Assembly (NCBI GenBank): GCA_030835385.1
Contig: JAURPI010000042.1
Span: 124,001-188,000 of the forward strand
From: Alphaproteobacteria bacterium
GTDB lineage: Bacteria > Pseudomonadota > Alphaproteobacteria > Rhodospirillales > Rhodospirillaceae
DNA: 64,000 nt
Direction: 5' to 3'
The notes under the pieces were generated by a model. That model saw only the letters and a list, made by a program, of their open reading frames with translations. It had not been told where the DNA came from and made no database searches. The translations under genes and the position numbers were made by a program. Each line of letters starts with the position of its first letter. Position 1 is the stretch's first letter. Shown in pieces: positions 10,120 through 20,927 of this stretch.

Positions 10120-10185
10120 GGCGCGCCTCCTTCACTATGCCGATCCAACCAGGGGTCTAACACCTGTTGTCATTATACTTTGGAT

Positions 10186-12371
<2,186 letters not shown>

Positions 12372-12385
12372 TTACCGTCATTAAA

Positions 12386-12418
12386 CAAAGAAAAAGGGGA
12401 ATGGACGTCCATTCCCCT
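12386..12418 (-). terminator. Intrinsic terminator after rpmA
   Basis: A perfect 22-nt palindrome at 12396-12417 (GGGGAATGGAC/GTCCATTCCCC) is followed on the minus strand by TTTTTCTTT. It lies between the rpmA stop and the obgE start and should end or attenuate rplU-rpmA transcripts, giving ribosomal-protein genes more transcript than obgE and the genes behind it. Confidence 0.8.
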
Positions 12419-12460
12419 CGCATAACTTTGTGTGGTGACGGAACGTCGCAGTTAAGTACG

Positions 12461-12718
12461 TTAGCTCACCGGGTCAACGGAAACGAAGACGCGACCTTTG
12501 TACCCTTTGCGGAAATTAACTTTCCCTTCCGTCAAAGCGAAGATGGTGTAATCGCGACCCAAGCCAACGTTCTCACCTGGGTGCCATTTAGTGCCGCACT
12601 GACGAATAATAATATTGCCGGGTATAACGTCTTGCCCGCCAAATTTCTTCACGCCCAAACGCTTGCCCGCTGAGTCACGGCCGTTCCGGGAACTACCACC
12701 TGATTTTTTATGCGCCAT
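12461..12718 (-). CDS. rpmA: 50S ribosomal protein L27
   Basis: Ribosomal protein near the peptidyl-transferase centre. 85 residues with the conserved start [20 protein letters not shown], then [19 protein letters not shown] and the central [18 protein letters not shown]. The N-terminus shows no cleavable Firmicutes-type extension. It follows rplU by 11 bp and is followed by a strong terminator. Confidence 0.98.
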   Translation of the reverse strand: MAHKKSGGSSRNGRDSAGKRLGVKKFGGQDVIPGNIIIRQCGTKWHPGENVGLGRDYTIFALTEGKVNFRKGYKGRVFVSVDPVS

Positions 12719-12729
12719 GAACCTGTATC

Positions 12730-13110
12730 CTACTTGCTGTCGTCAGCCGATGCGTCTGCCGCATCGTCTTTCTTGGCCGCTACTTTTTTAGCAGGTGCCT
12801 TTTTCTTTGGTGCACCACCGACATCCGTGATCTGAACGACTGTCAGGTCTTGGCGGTGCCCGGCCTTGCGGACGTAACCTTGGCGGCGTTTCTTCTTGAA
12901 GACGACGATCTTGTCGCCACGGGCCTGCTCAACGATCTTACCCTTGACGGCGGCGCCCTCAACGTGAGGCGTGCCGATTTTATCTCCAACCATTAGCACT
13001 TTGTCGAACGTGACAGAGGCACCGGAATCGCCCTTAAGGCTCTCAACGGTGATCACATCGTCCTTTGCTACGCGGTACTGTTTACCGCCTGTTTTTATTA
13101 CTGCGTGCAT
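12730..13110 (-). CDS. rplU: 50S ribosomal protein L21
   Basis: Large-subunit ribosomal protein. The start is taken at ATG 13110 ([17 protein letters not shown]), because the 22 residues upstream have no family similarity and lie over the promoter leader. The core has the L21 signature near the end, [20 protein letters not shown]. After it the chain has a 30-residue Lys/Ala- then Asp-rich tail ([13 protein letters not shown]), common in alphaproteobacterial L21 proteins. Confidence 0.97.
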   Translation of the reverse strand: MHAVIKTGGKQYRVAKDDVITVESLKGDSGASVTFDKVLMVGDKIGTPHVEGAAVKGKIVEQARGDKIVVFKKKRRQGYVRKAGHRQDLTVVQITDVGGAPKKKAPAKKVAAKKDDAADASADDSK

Positions 13111-13165
13111 AATTGATCTTCCGAAAAAGGAAAACTGCGGGCCAGATCCCGCGCGGGTGGCCGGG

Positions 13166-13193
13166 AATATACGCACCCGCCAGCCCGAGTCAA
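13166..13193 (-). promoter_or_regulatory. Probable sigma70-type promoter of rplU-rpmA
   Basis: On the minus strand TTGACT (13193-13188) and TATATT (13171-13166) are separated by 16 bp, close to consensus. The predicted leader of about 50 nt contains a short hairpin, GCGGG...CCCGC, just before the rplU ribosome-binding region. Position fits the ribosomal-protein operon start. Confidence 0.7.
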
Positions 13194-13381
13194 CGCTTTT
13201 GGGGGGGATTCCAGCCTGATTCTCAAGAAAATCCGCGCTTTTCAGCCGATTTCACCGAATACGGCCCAAAATCAAAAAATGGCGCAAAACGTCGAGAAAA
13301 CGATCATCCGCTGATTGCGGGCGGATCAACCTTCCTGTACGGTCCGCGCGACTTCCACCCCAGACCATAAAAAAACACCGC

Positions 13382-13471
<90 letters not shown>

Positions 13472-13788
13472 TAAAATCATTATGAATTAACAGTAACAAG
13501 TACTTAGTGTTTTTATAAATACTCTACCCATCTTTATACCCATATTCAAAATCTCGCTTGGCGTTAAAGCAGAACGTATTTATTTGGCTTGTCGCCATCG
13601 CTTTATTTTATCTAGTCTACGGTACGATTGTAGCTGTAGTCCAAGCAGCAATAGACTTGCTTTTTACTCAAGGGTTAAATCTGCACACCACCGACATGTT
13701 CGTATAATTCTCATGCAGGTCTTCAACAATAACGGAACAAATTAATCCGAGTATTTCCACCATTGGCCCTGCTTCAATCGGAAACTCT
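13472..13788. other. AT-rich intergenic region with no recognised gene
   Basis: About 317 bp between the tRNA-Ser and the next gene, clearly richer in A+T than the flanks. I see no convincing coding frame, no clean terminator after the tRNA and no integrase remnant. It probably holds the promoter of the binding-protein gene that follows. Confidence 0.5.
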
Positions 13789-15366
13789 GTGAACTTGCCT
13801 TCAACGCAAATTAGAAAACTGACCAAGAGGCACCATCGCTGCGGTACCGCTGCGCGGGCATTAACAATTGCCCTAGTTCTCATCGGCATTGTGATTGCTG
13901 ACGGGGCGACTATGGCACAGCCAGTTATGCGGATCGCCACGCCTCTTTTCGTCTCGGCTCCTGGCAATCCTTACCAGTCCTTGTCTCTACCATCAATCAT
14001 TACCACCATTGCCGTATTCGACCCTCTTGTCCTAATCGACAATGATGGCGACATTCAGCCTTGGCTGGCGACATCCTGGGAAACCGAAGACGGTCGAGTC
14101 TGGCGGCTCCGATTGCGACACGGAGTTAGTTTTTCCAGTGGTAGACCCCTCACTGCGGATGCAGTCGTGGCGTCTGTGGCACATATGCAAACGCCGGTAG
14201 GCCGTGCCGAGACGGTAGGGGCAAGCTTTATAGACATCACTCACGCCGTTGCGCTCTCCGATCACGAGGTTGAAATCCAGCTTGCTGATCCCGATCCGCT
14301 GTTTGCACTCCGCTTGGCCGTGTGGCGCCTACCTGAACCTGAATCTTGGGCACAATCAACGCCCGCCGACAGAGCAACTAGTGTGGCCGGAACAGGCCCG
14401 TTTGTTCCGGTTGCTCGGGCCCCTGGCTCGATGGCGTTTACTGCAAACAGCCAAGCTTGGAACCCGCCCGTCGCTGAACGCTTGGAAATTCTTCTGGTTC
14501 CAGATCAGGTTGCTCGGTTACAGGCGCTCGCCTCCGGTGCCGTAGATTTGGCGTTGGACCTAGGCGTTGGGGATCGTGCCGCCGTTGAGAATGCGGCCGC
14601 ACGTCTGTTGCGCCGCCTGACAGCACCAATGGACTACATTTCCTTCGCGGTGGAGCATGTGCCGACTTCGCCCATTGCCGACCGTCGCATACGCCAAGCA
14701 TTGAACTACGCTGTTAACAAGACAGCTATCACCGAGCTTTTGCTGGATGGATATGTTGAGCCGGTCGGTCAACTCGCAGCACCCGGCGCGGCAGGCTACG
14801 ACCCCTCACTAGAGCCGTACCCCTATGATATCGAGCGGGCCAAAGCACTCCTCGCAGACGCCGGTTTTCCCAATGGCCTTGCTATATCCATCCGAGTATC
14901 TCCCGAGGGATCGGATCAAATGTCCATCTTTCAGCAGGTGGCGGCGGATTTGCGCCGCGCCGGTGTTGATCTCACTGTGATGCTCGCACCCTCTGGACAG
15001 AAGACGACGATGCTGTTTGCTGGAGACTTCGGCACCGAGTTAGCTGCCGCCATCGCCCGCAGTCTCGATCCGCTCAGTGACTACCGATTCCGCTCCTGCC
15101 TGGGGCTCGTTGGAGATTTCAAGCCATTCTTCTGCGATGCAGAAAATATCACCTTGGTTGCTCAGGCCAGGGCTGCGACAACTATGGATTCCACAATAAG
15201 ATTGATGCGGCAGGTTTTAATCAACGAACACCAAAATCCACCGGGCATTTTTCTTTGGGAGACGCTCGTACTTGACGGTGTCGGTCGTCGTATGCTCGTA
15301 CCTGACAGCTACGATAAATATTATGATTTCTTACATTTGCATCAATTCGGCCTTGCACTTCCCTAG
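13789..15366 (+). CDS. ABC-type peptide-binding protein, SBP family 5 (orphan)
   Basis: Secreted periplasmic binding protein related to DppA/OppA. GTG start; a basic N-terminus and hydrophobic stretch (about residues 22-42, ALTIALVLIGIVIADGA) form the signal peptide. The body has FDPLVLIDNDGDIQPWLATSWE, WRLRLRHGVSFSSGRPLTADA, and the family motif RIRQALNYAVNKTAI. The C-terminal region has two Cys (FRSCLGL and FFCDAE) at places matching Cys of two paralogues near 58-60 kb. No permease or ATPase gene is adjacent. It converges with the reductase gene, whose stop is 10 bp away. Ligand unknown. Confidence 0.88.
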   Translation: MNLPSTQIRKLTKRHHRCGTAARALTIALVLIGIVIADGATMAQPVMRIATPLFVSAPGNPYQSLSLPSIITTIAVFDPLVLIDNDGDIQPWLATSWETEDGRVWRLRLRHGVSFSSGRPLTADAVVASVAHMQTPVGRAETVGASFIDITHAVALSDHEVEIQLADPDPLFALRLAVWRLPEPESWAQSTPADRATSVAGTGPFVPVARAPGSMAFTANSQAWNPPVAERLEILLVPDQVARLQALASGAVDLALDLGVGDRAAVENAAARLLRRLTAPMDYISFAVEHVPTSPIADRRIRQALNYAVNKTAITELLLDGYVEPVGQLAAPGAAGYDPSLEPYPYDIERAKALLADAGFPNGLAISIRVSPEGSDQMSIFQQVAADLRRAGVDLTVMLAPSGQKTTMLFAGDFGTELAAAIARSLDPLSDYRFRSCLGLVGDFKPFFCDAENITLVAQARAATTMDSTIRLMRQVLINEHQNPPGIFLWETLVLDGVGRRMLVPDSYDKYYDFLHLHQFGLALP

Positions 15367-15376
15367 AACCCCTCTC

Positions 15377-16138
15377 TTATATCTTGGAGCGCACATAAGA
15401 TGGCATGTGCTCAGGCTTGATTAATATTTTCCATACTTCGATGGTTTCAGCGGGCAAATCCACTTCGTCATCCACAGCGTGGAAGATCACGTTCATGCAT
15501 TCAGCATTGTCCAGGCATTCCAGCGTCAACCGGGCCAGACCGTCCCGCGTGATAGCACCAACGTCCGTCAGGTCGTTCGAAAGGCGAGCCTTGCCGGATT
15601 CTTGAATAGCCAGGGGTAGCAACGTCAGATGGCGGATGATGGTGTATGGCACGCCGCTTCCAATGAGAATCTCTTCGGCGATGGCCTTAGAGGCTAAGGC
15701 CAGGCGCTGAACTTCATACGCGTTCTCCGCATAAACCAATTCGGCGCTGTCCCCCACACCGATGGCGCCATGTAAAATCAACTGTTGAACACCCGTCGCT
15801 GCCGCCCATTTCGAAACAATCCTTTGGCTTTCGTCATAGAAAGACTGCGCCTCTAGGAGTTGATCGGTTGCGGTAGCCATCTCCCGATATGGCCCACTGG
15901 AGGCATCAACCACCGCCCTATATGAAACATCTGTAAAGACCCGCTCCATATCGGCTTCGACCAGCATGTCGCCTATCGCATAAGTGATATCGAGCCCCTC
16001 CAATCGCGCCCGGTCGGACTTAGACCGCGCCAGCACGGTGATGCTCTCTCCAGCAGCTACCAGATCTTTGGCCACTTCCGAGCCCAACTCTCCCGTACCA
16101 CCCAGCACCAGCACCTTACCTTTTGCGGTAATCGACAT
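15377..16138 (-). CDS. NAD(P)-binding NmrA/SDRa-type oxidoreductase
   Basis: Atypical short-chain dehydrogenase fold with NAD(P)-binding motif VLVLGGTGELGSEVAKDLVA at the N-terminus and VVDASSGPYREMA, then IRHLTLLPLAI in the middle. No classical YxxxK catalytic pair is evident, as in NmrA-like sensors and isoflavone-reductase-like proteins. Start chosen at ATG 16138 with GAGAGG 12 nt upstream; a TTG at 16147 would place the same ribosome-binding site too close. It is divergent from the SnoaL-like gene, and both may handle one small-molecule substrate. Function unknown. Confidence 0.75.
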   Translation of the reverse strand: MSITAKGKVLVLGGTGELGSEVAKDLVAAGESITVLARSKSDRARLEGLDITYAIGDMLVEADMERVFTDVSYRAVVDASSGPYREMATATDQLLEAQSFYDESQRIVSKWAAATGVQQLILHGAIGVGDSAELVYAENAYEVQRLALASKAIAEEILIGSGVPYTIIRHLTLLPLAIQESGKARLSNDLTDVGAITRDGLARLTLECLDNAECMNVIFHAVDDEVDLPAETIEVWKILIKPEHMPSYVRSKI

Positions 16139-16278
16139 GGCAGTCAAATCCTCTCAGCCCAATTTGAAATTCTACGCATATATTAGCGTGCGATATGATT
16201 GGTGTCTTGGATGCTTTCATTCTTATATTTTCAATTCATGTTTACACCTGAAGCAACGGATAGAATTGGACTTTTACC

Positions 16279-16770
16279 ATGACCGATATGACCGGTGTTG
16301 TTGAGCAAATACTCACAGACTATGTGGACCGTTGGAACGACTATAACTCCGACGGGATGATTTCTTTCTGGGACGCTGAAGACGAGGGCATCATTTATGT
16401 TGCGGAAGAGATAGATACTCTGCATGGCTGGAATGCATTGGAAGGATATATTCGCGGCATCAATCCCGAGTTTGCAGAACACTTAATCACTGTTCGGGAT
16501 GTAACGGCACGCACCGTCGCGCCGGGTGTCATTCAGGCATTTTGGAGCATGAGTTGGAGTATCTATTTCGTTACCGAAAATCTTTACCCTAAACCTATCG
16601 GTGGTGATGTCAGGGTAACAGCACTTCTACGCGAAAAGGACGACGGATGGAAATTCTTCCATTGGATCGAAGGACCCATAGCTGCACTTTTCCAGCTTCA
16701 AAGCGCCCTTGAAAAGAAAGTGGACCCGCGCCTGCTTGAGAAGCTGAAGGCTAAGGGAATCACTTTCTAG
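16279..16770 (+). CDS. SnoaL/NTF2-like domain protein of unknown function
   Basis: A 163-residue soluble protein with the layout of the SnoaL-like/NTF2 cone fold: N-terminal helix VVEQILTDYVDRWNDYNSDGMISFWD, a predicted helix GWNALEGYIRGIN, and alternating strands to residue ~135 (VTARTVAPGVIQAFWSMSW, DVRVTALLREKDDGWKFFHW). Such proteins act as small hydrolases, isomerases or ligand binders; no catalytic residues can be assigned here. A strong terminator follows. Confidence 0.65.
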   Translation: MTDMTGVVEQILTDYVDRWNDYNSDGMISFWDAEDEGIIYVAEEIDTLHGWNALEGYIRGINPEFAEHLITVRDVTARTVAPGVIQAFWSMSWSIYFVTENLYPKPIGGDVRVTALLREKDDGWKFFHWIEGPIAALFQLQSALEKKVDPRLLEKLKAKGITF

Positions 16771-16836
16771 TCCCGTGGATTCTTGACTTAACTCATTACC
16801 AGTTCTACCTACGACAACACAGAAACGAATAATGAA

Positions 16837-16873
16837 AACCCCGCTCTGGGAAACCAGAGTGGGGTTTTTTTTT
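16837..16873 (+). terminator. Strong intrinsic terminator
   Basis: Stem AACCCCGCTCTGG (16837-16849), GAAA loop, and CCAGAGTGGGGTT (16854-16866) with a single G-U pair, running into nine T residues. It ends the SnoaL-like transcript. An A-run on the 5' side could make it weakly bidirectional. Confidence 0.9.
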
Positions 16874-17060
16874 GTATTTCGTGCTGAGCACCCAGAAAAA
16901 GAAGTGTCGTGTTCACGCGTGTCTGCTTAGGGCTAAGAGCAGACATAACGGCGCCACCACAATACGTCCGCTTTACCGTCGAAAGCATAAATCTTCTAAT
17001 ATTTTGAGAAGTCTTTAGTGGCTAAACGAGGCGTTACATCAATTTTATCGGCAGCATCCG

Positions 17061-17093
17061 AAAAGCGAAAGTTCGGTCGTTGAGACCGAACTT
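17061..17093 (-). terminator. Probable terminator of the cytochrome operon
   Basis: A 10-bp inverted repeat, AAGTTCGGTC (17069-17078) and GACCGAACTT (17084-17093), with a 5-nt loop. It overlaps the stop codon of the last cytochrome gene and is followed on the minus strand by TCGCTTTT. The T-tract is interrupted, so termination may be partial. Confidence 0.55.
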
Positions 17094-20000
17094 ATTGTTG
17101 AGGGAGGTCAGGCAACCTTGGTTGAGTTGTGCCCTGCACAAAAGCGTTAAGGTCGATCTCATCAGAGACGAACCACGGATTGTCAGATTTGTTAAGATAG
17201 AGCTTGTGTTGCTCCTCTTGCGTAAAGGGCCGTGATCCGAGCCTGCCGAATACCGCTATTTGATTCCCTGATTCGTCAACGCCTCTGTCCCTATCTAGAC
17301 CCTTTGAAAGCGCCGTTGCGGGGTTTGCTGTAGGATACCAGGCAATCAATTCTGGTTTGGGATCTGGGCTAAAACCATAAAACCCGGGCTGACTGTCCGG
17401 CGAGGTCAATTGCACGACTTTGAGCCCGTTCTTTCCATCGGCCACGTAAGCAAACAGAGATGCGTTCGTAGATCCAACGATAACATCGTGCGCATCTGAT
17501 ATCCGACCATCGGCCGTGTAGACGGTATAAATTTCTGGCTCTTCTGGTCGTTCGATATCGATAATGACTAGTCCTTCACTGCCAGATGCAACATAGGCAA
17601 AAGTGCGTGCCACATAAATCCGTTGGGCATTAGTAAGTTCGATAGATGCTGCGCTTACTTTAGTCGGTGAAGATGGGTCCGTAACGTCGACAATGTGGAA
17701 GCCTGCGCTATCCGTGACGTAGAGATAACGAAATTGCAGAGCCGTGGCGCGGGCGCCGTCAAAGGGAATAACAGTTATAAGTTCTGGTTGCAGGGGTTGA
17801 TCTAAATCGACGATGGCGACACCAAAATCACCGCTAATGTATGCGATCTCCCCGGCAAGCGTAATGTGCTGAGCTCCGGCAAGCACACCGCCCGGGTTCC
17901 ACGTGCGGATGCGTTCTAAATGATTATTGCGGGGCTCACCGTCGGCCAGGGTGTCAACATTCACAACAATCAAACCCTCCGCTGCATCAGTCACGAAGGC
18001 ATAGGAGTAAATTGGGTGGATCGGTTGCTCCTGGTTAACTTCAATCATCAACTTGCGTTTGACCGGGTCATCATTCATACGGTTCGGGGCTATTGGCTGG
18101 TTGGTCGGCAAGGCGACGCAGGTAGCATTCTCAGTCGCTACCTGTGTGTCATGCCCCAACGGACTAAACGGCGCTGAAATAATCCGTTGTGACACGCCTT
18201 TGTTCGCAATAGACGCGACATCATAAACTTCGAAGCCATTACTGCCGCCAGCGGTGAACAAATACTCACCGCGTAATTGTAAGCACCCGACATTGCCGCT
18301 GCTGTGGGTGTAGCTCTCATAAAGCTCTTGGCCACGCTCTTGATGTTCTTGGTACCAGTCTGGGTAGGCATAACGGTGGAGGTAACTCCCAATAACCGCT
18401 TGAGGTTCATCCCATTCTGTGACCCGCACAGCCTCAATGCCGCCTTCGCCGCCCACCCAAGCGTTGTACCCTACGAAGTTCACAAAGTTTGTACCGTGGA
18501 GCAACAATTGGGCCATGATCGCATTGTTGTCATTATCTTCTGCCAGGTGGCAATCAGAGCAGGTTTTGGTTTCTGTTTTGCGTACCGTATGGGGGAAGTG
18601 GGGAGCAAAAGCCTGACTCGAATACCCAGCGGCAGAAATCGGTGCCTGCTGGATGTAGATGCGTTCTCGGTTGATATTGGTCGATGATAAAATCAACGCT
18701 GATGTCGAGCGGATAGGGGCGATGGTGTTGCCTTTTGTCGTCTGGTGAATTCCCAGTTGGAACATCTGATCGCGCACCACTTGTGGATTATAGGTTGCGA
18801 AGTTCCTGGTTTCTCCACCTTCATAGTGGTGACGTTCTGTTTTCCAATTGGCTTGAATCGGCAAGTGGCAACCGGCACAGGACGTTGTCCAAGACAAGTG
18901 GCAGGTGTAGCACTCCATTTCATCAGTATCGTGGGCTCTGTTTTCGCGTGGGACACCAAGCCCCCATTCCATACTCTCGGTATCATTGCTGACCAATTTG
19001 GCCCGCGCCGCCAATGGATTGAATGTCTCGTGATTGGAGTTGACCGTGTCTTTCACGAGGCTAAGAGTCCACTCCAGATTAGGGTCTAGAGATGAACGCT
19101 GGATGAGCTCGCAGTCTCGATCAGACGTGTCTGGTAGATCACATTCGGTGCCGCGCCACTCAAACCTCTTTTTTCCATCCATGACGCGCATGAGACCAAG
19201 ATCATAGCCACCAGGCCGCGCAGCCGGGCCGGATGTTCTTAGATTGGGATAAGCATCTGCATCACCGTGGCAATCTATGCATCGAATCTCGATGGCATTC
19301 GCAACTTCGCCATGAATGTATCCGTTACCATGGACGTCTTGTGAGAAGTGACAATCAACGCAATGCATGCCGAGCTCGACATGTATTGATTTCATATGAA
19401 CCGCTTGGTCCCATTTATCAGGATCGTCGTGATCGATAATCTCTCCATCTTCGTCTAGCAAATTGCCTTTCCGGTCTTTTTTGAATACGGCTCGGAAATT
19501 CCAGCCGTGCCCGTGGTAATCGGCGAATTGAGTGTTGTTGAGTTCGGGGTTCCGGTCCCACACCGTGCGTAAAAAATCTACATCCCCCCAGTTGCCTCGT
19601 ATCGCGGCTTCTTCCGGGTTGCGCTCCAGAATATCGAGCATCTCGGCGCTATCAGGGTAGCGCTGTTCTTCCGGCCACATAGCGGGAGCATCTGATTCGT
19701 AATCCCACATGGTGTAGCCCAGCATAGAGTTCACGAAAATGTTCGGTTGATGCATGTGACAGACCATGCACTGGCTTGTCGGTATGGCTTTGGTAAAGGT
19801 GTGTTGAATAGGATGGCCAGGTTCACCCTTCGGGATGGTCGGGTCGACGCTCGCGCTTTCTCCCATGTGCCCAAACTTGGCGTATGGGCCTGAATGGTCG
19901 GGCTCCCGGTCATTGGCATAAACAACATGGCAGGATGCGCAACCAGAGGACCGGAAGTCCCCAGGCTGGTCGTTGGTGCCGAGAAACCAAGTGAAAGGAT

Positions 20001-20919
20001 CGTTGAGCCGGGTTTTATGAATATTAATAACAGGTACGGCGATACGGAGGCCTGTTCCAGGGCCACGATTGGATTGGCGGATATCGGGGCGGCCGGGCTC
20101 TTCAAGTCGCTGGAGGCTGCCGACTAAAGTGCCAACGTTAGGCAGGCCGATTTCAGGAAAAATATTTAGGATGTTCCTGCCACCGCGCTCAAAAACACGA
20201 AAGACATCGCCGGGAGGAATAACCTCCCATGCTGGGAGCGGATACAACTGCGGCAAGACGCCCCGTTCCTCTGTCATCCAGGGCTCGACATTTCCAGGAC
20301 TCTTAATTGTCGCCGGTTCGCCGTCTTCCGTATAGGCGGCGCCCAATATGTAATTTTTGTAGGGAAGAATACCGTTGTTGTACGCGGCGCCACCCCACAG
20401 CATTGCACCAGTCGCCATCAGGCTGCGTTCGGCTGCTTGGATGATGGGTAGGTGACAGGAACCGCAGGCCGTGCGCGCGACACGGTAGTCTGACGGATTA
20501 ACAAAACGGACATACTCAGGGCTCTCTTTATTGAGCAGCGTGTACGTGCGTTCTGGATTAGCGCTGTGTGGATAATGCCAAGTATCCGGATACAGCGGTT
20601 GAACATGAGCTTGGTCTTGCGCAGCTCGGTACGCTGGCACGCCCTTCATGGCATTTGCAGGAGCGCGAACAGTCGGGTCCCCACCATGGCAGTCAGCGCA
20701 CCCTAGAACTACAGCTTCGCTGGCATGCATAGTTTTCTGGTCTGAGTCCGTATGGCAGGTGATGCAACCAGCGCTCATGGCATCAGCCTGAGCCCAGGTT
20801 TGGAATTGGGGTGCCGGCGGATAATAGGGGTAAGTGACTGAGCGTGCTTCCTCGCCGTCACCGGCGGCATGAGCAAAACTCGCCACTACAAAGAAAAACG
20901 CTGTGAGCCAGTGCTTCAT
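17092..20919 (-). CDS. Secreted decaheme cytochrome c with C-terminal LVIVD-type repeat domain
   Basis: A 1275-residue exported multiheme protein. After a signal peptide (residues 1-19) there are ten CxxCH heme sites: CITCH (52), CADCH (74), CGSCH (152), CASCH, CMVCH, CVDCH, CIDCH, CYTCH, CAGCH, CSDCH (about 790). From about residue 890 to 1190 come degenerate ~45-residue repeats with the LVIVD pattern (GFEVYDV, GLIVVNVD, GVAIVDLDQP, GFHIVDVTDP, GLVIIDIERP, GLKVVQL), expected to form a beta-propeller. No C-terminal anchor or lipobox is seen. It is the last gene of a seven-gene operon, 8 bp after the outer-membrane barrel gene. I infer that it docks on that barrel as the terminal electron-transfer module; redox partner and localisation side are unknown. 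Confidence 0.85.
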   Translation of the reverse strand: MKHWLTAFFFVVASFAHAAGDGEEARSVTYPYYPPAPQFQTWAQADAMSAGCITCHTDSDQKTMHASEAVVLGCADCHGGDPTVRAPANAMKGVPAYRAAQDQAHVQPLYPDTWHYPHSANPERTYTLLNKESPEYVRFVNPSDYRVARTACGSCHLPIIQAAERSLMATGAMLWGGAAYNNGILPYKNYILGAAYTEDGEPATIKSPGNVEPWMTEERGVLPQLYPLPAWEVIPPGDVFRVFERGGRNILNIFPEIGLPNVGTLVGSLQRLEEPGRPDIRQSNRGPGTGLRIAVPVINIHKTRLNDPFTWFLGTNDQPGDFRSSGCASCHVVYANDREPDHSGPYAKFGHMGESASVDPTIPKGEPGHPIQHTFTKAIPTSQCMVCHMHQPNIFVNSMLGYTMWDYESDAPAMWPEEQRYPDSAEMLDILERNPEEAAIRGNWGDVDFLRTVWDRNPELNNTQFADYHGHGWNFRAVFKKDRKGNLLDEDGEIIDHDDPDKWDQAVHMKSIHVELGMHCVDCHFSQDVHGNGYIHGEVANAIEIRCIDCHGDADAYPNLRTSGPAARPGGYDLGLMRVMDGKKRFEWRGTECDLPDTSDRDCELIQRSSLDPNLEWTLSLVKDTVNSNHETFNPLAARAKLVSNDTESMEWGLGVPRENRAHDTDEMECYTCHLSWTTSCAGCHLPIQANWKTERHHYEGGETRNFATYNPQVVRDQMFQLGIHQTTKGNTIAPIRSTSALILSSTNINRERIYIQQAPISAAGYSSQAFAPHFPHTVRKTETKTCSDCHLAEDNDNNAIMAQLLLHGTNFVNFVGYNAWVGGEGGIEAVRVTEWDEPQAVIGSYLHRYAYPDWYQEHQERGQELYESYTHSSGNVGCLQLRGEYLFTAGGSNGFEVYDVASIANKGVSQRIISAPFSPLGHDTQVATENATCVALPTNQPIAPNRMNDDPVKRKLMIEVNQEQPIHPIYSYAFVTDAAEGLIVVNVDTLADGEPRNNHLERIRTWNPGGVLAGAQHITLAGEIAYISGDFGVAIVDLDQPLQPELITVIPFDGARATALQFRYLYVTDSAGFHIVDVTDPSSPTKVSAASIELTNAQRIYVARTFAYVASGSEGLVIIDIERPEEPEIYTVYTADGRISDAHDVIVGSTNASLFAYVADGKNGLKVVQLTSPDSQPGFYGFSPDPKPELIAWYPTANPATALSKGLDRDRGVDESGNQIAVFGRLGSRPFTQEEQHKLYLNKSDNPWFVSDEIDLNAFVQGTTQPRLPDLPQQ

Positions 20920-20927
20920 GTCTGCCT

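Noticed and set aside
13111-13176. Longer N-terminus for L21
   Set aside because: It would overlap the promoter and leader; [13 protein letters not shown] is the standard L21 start.
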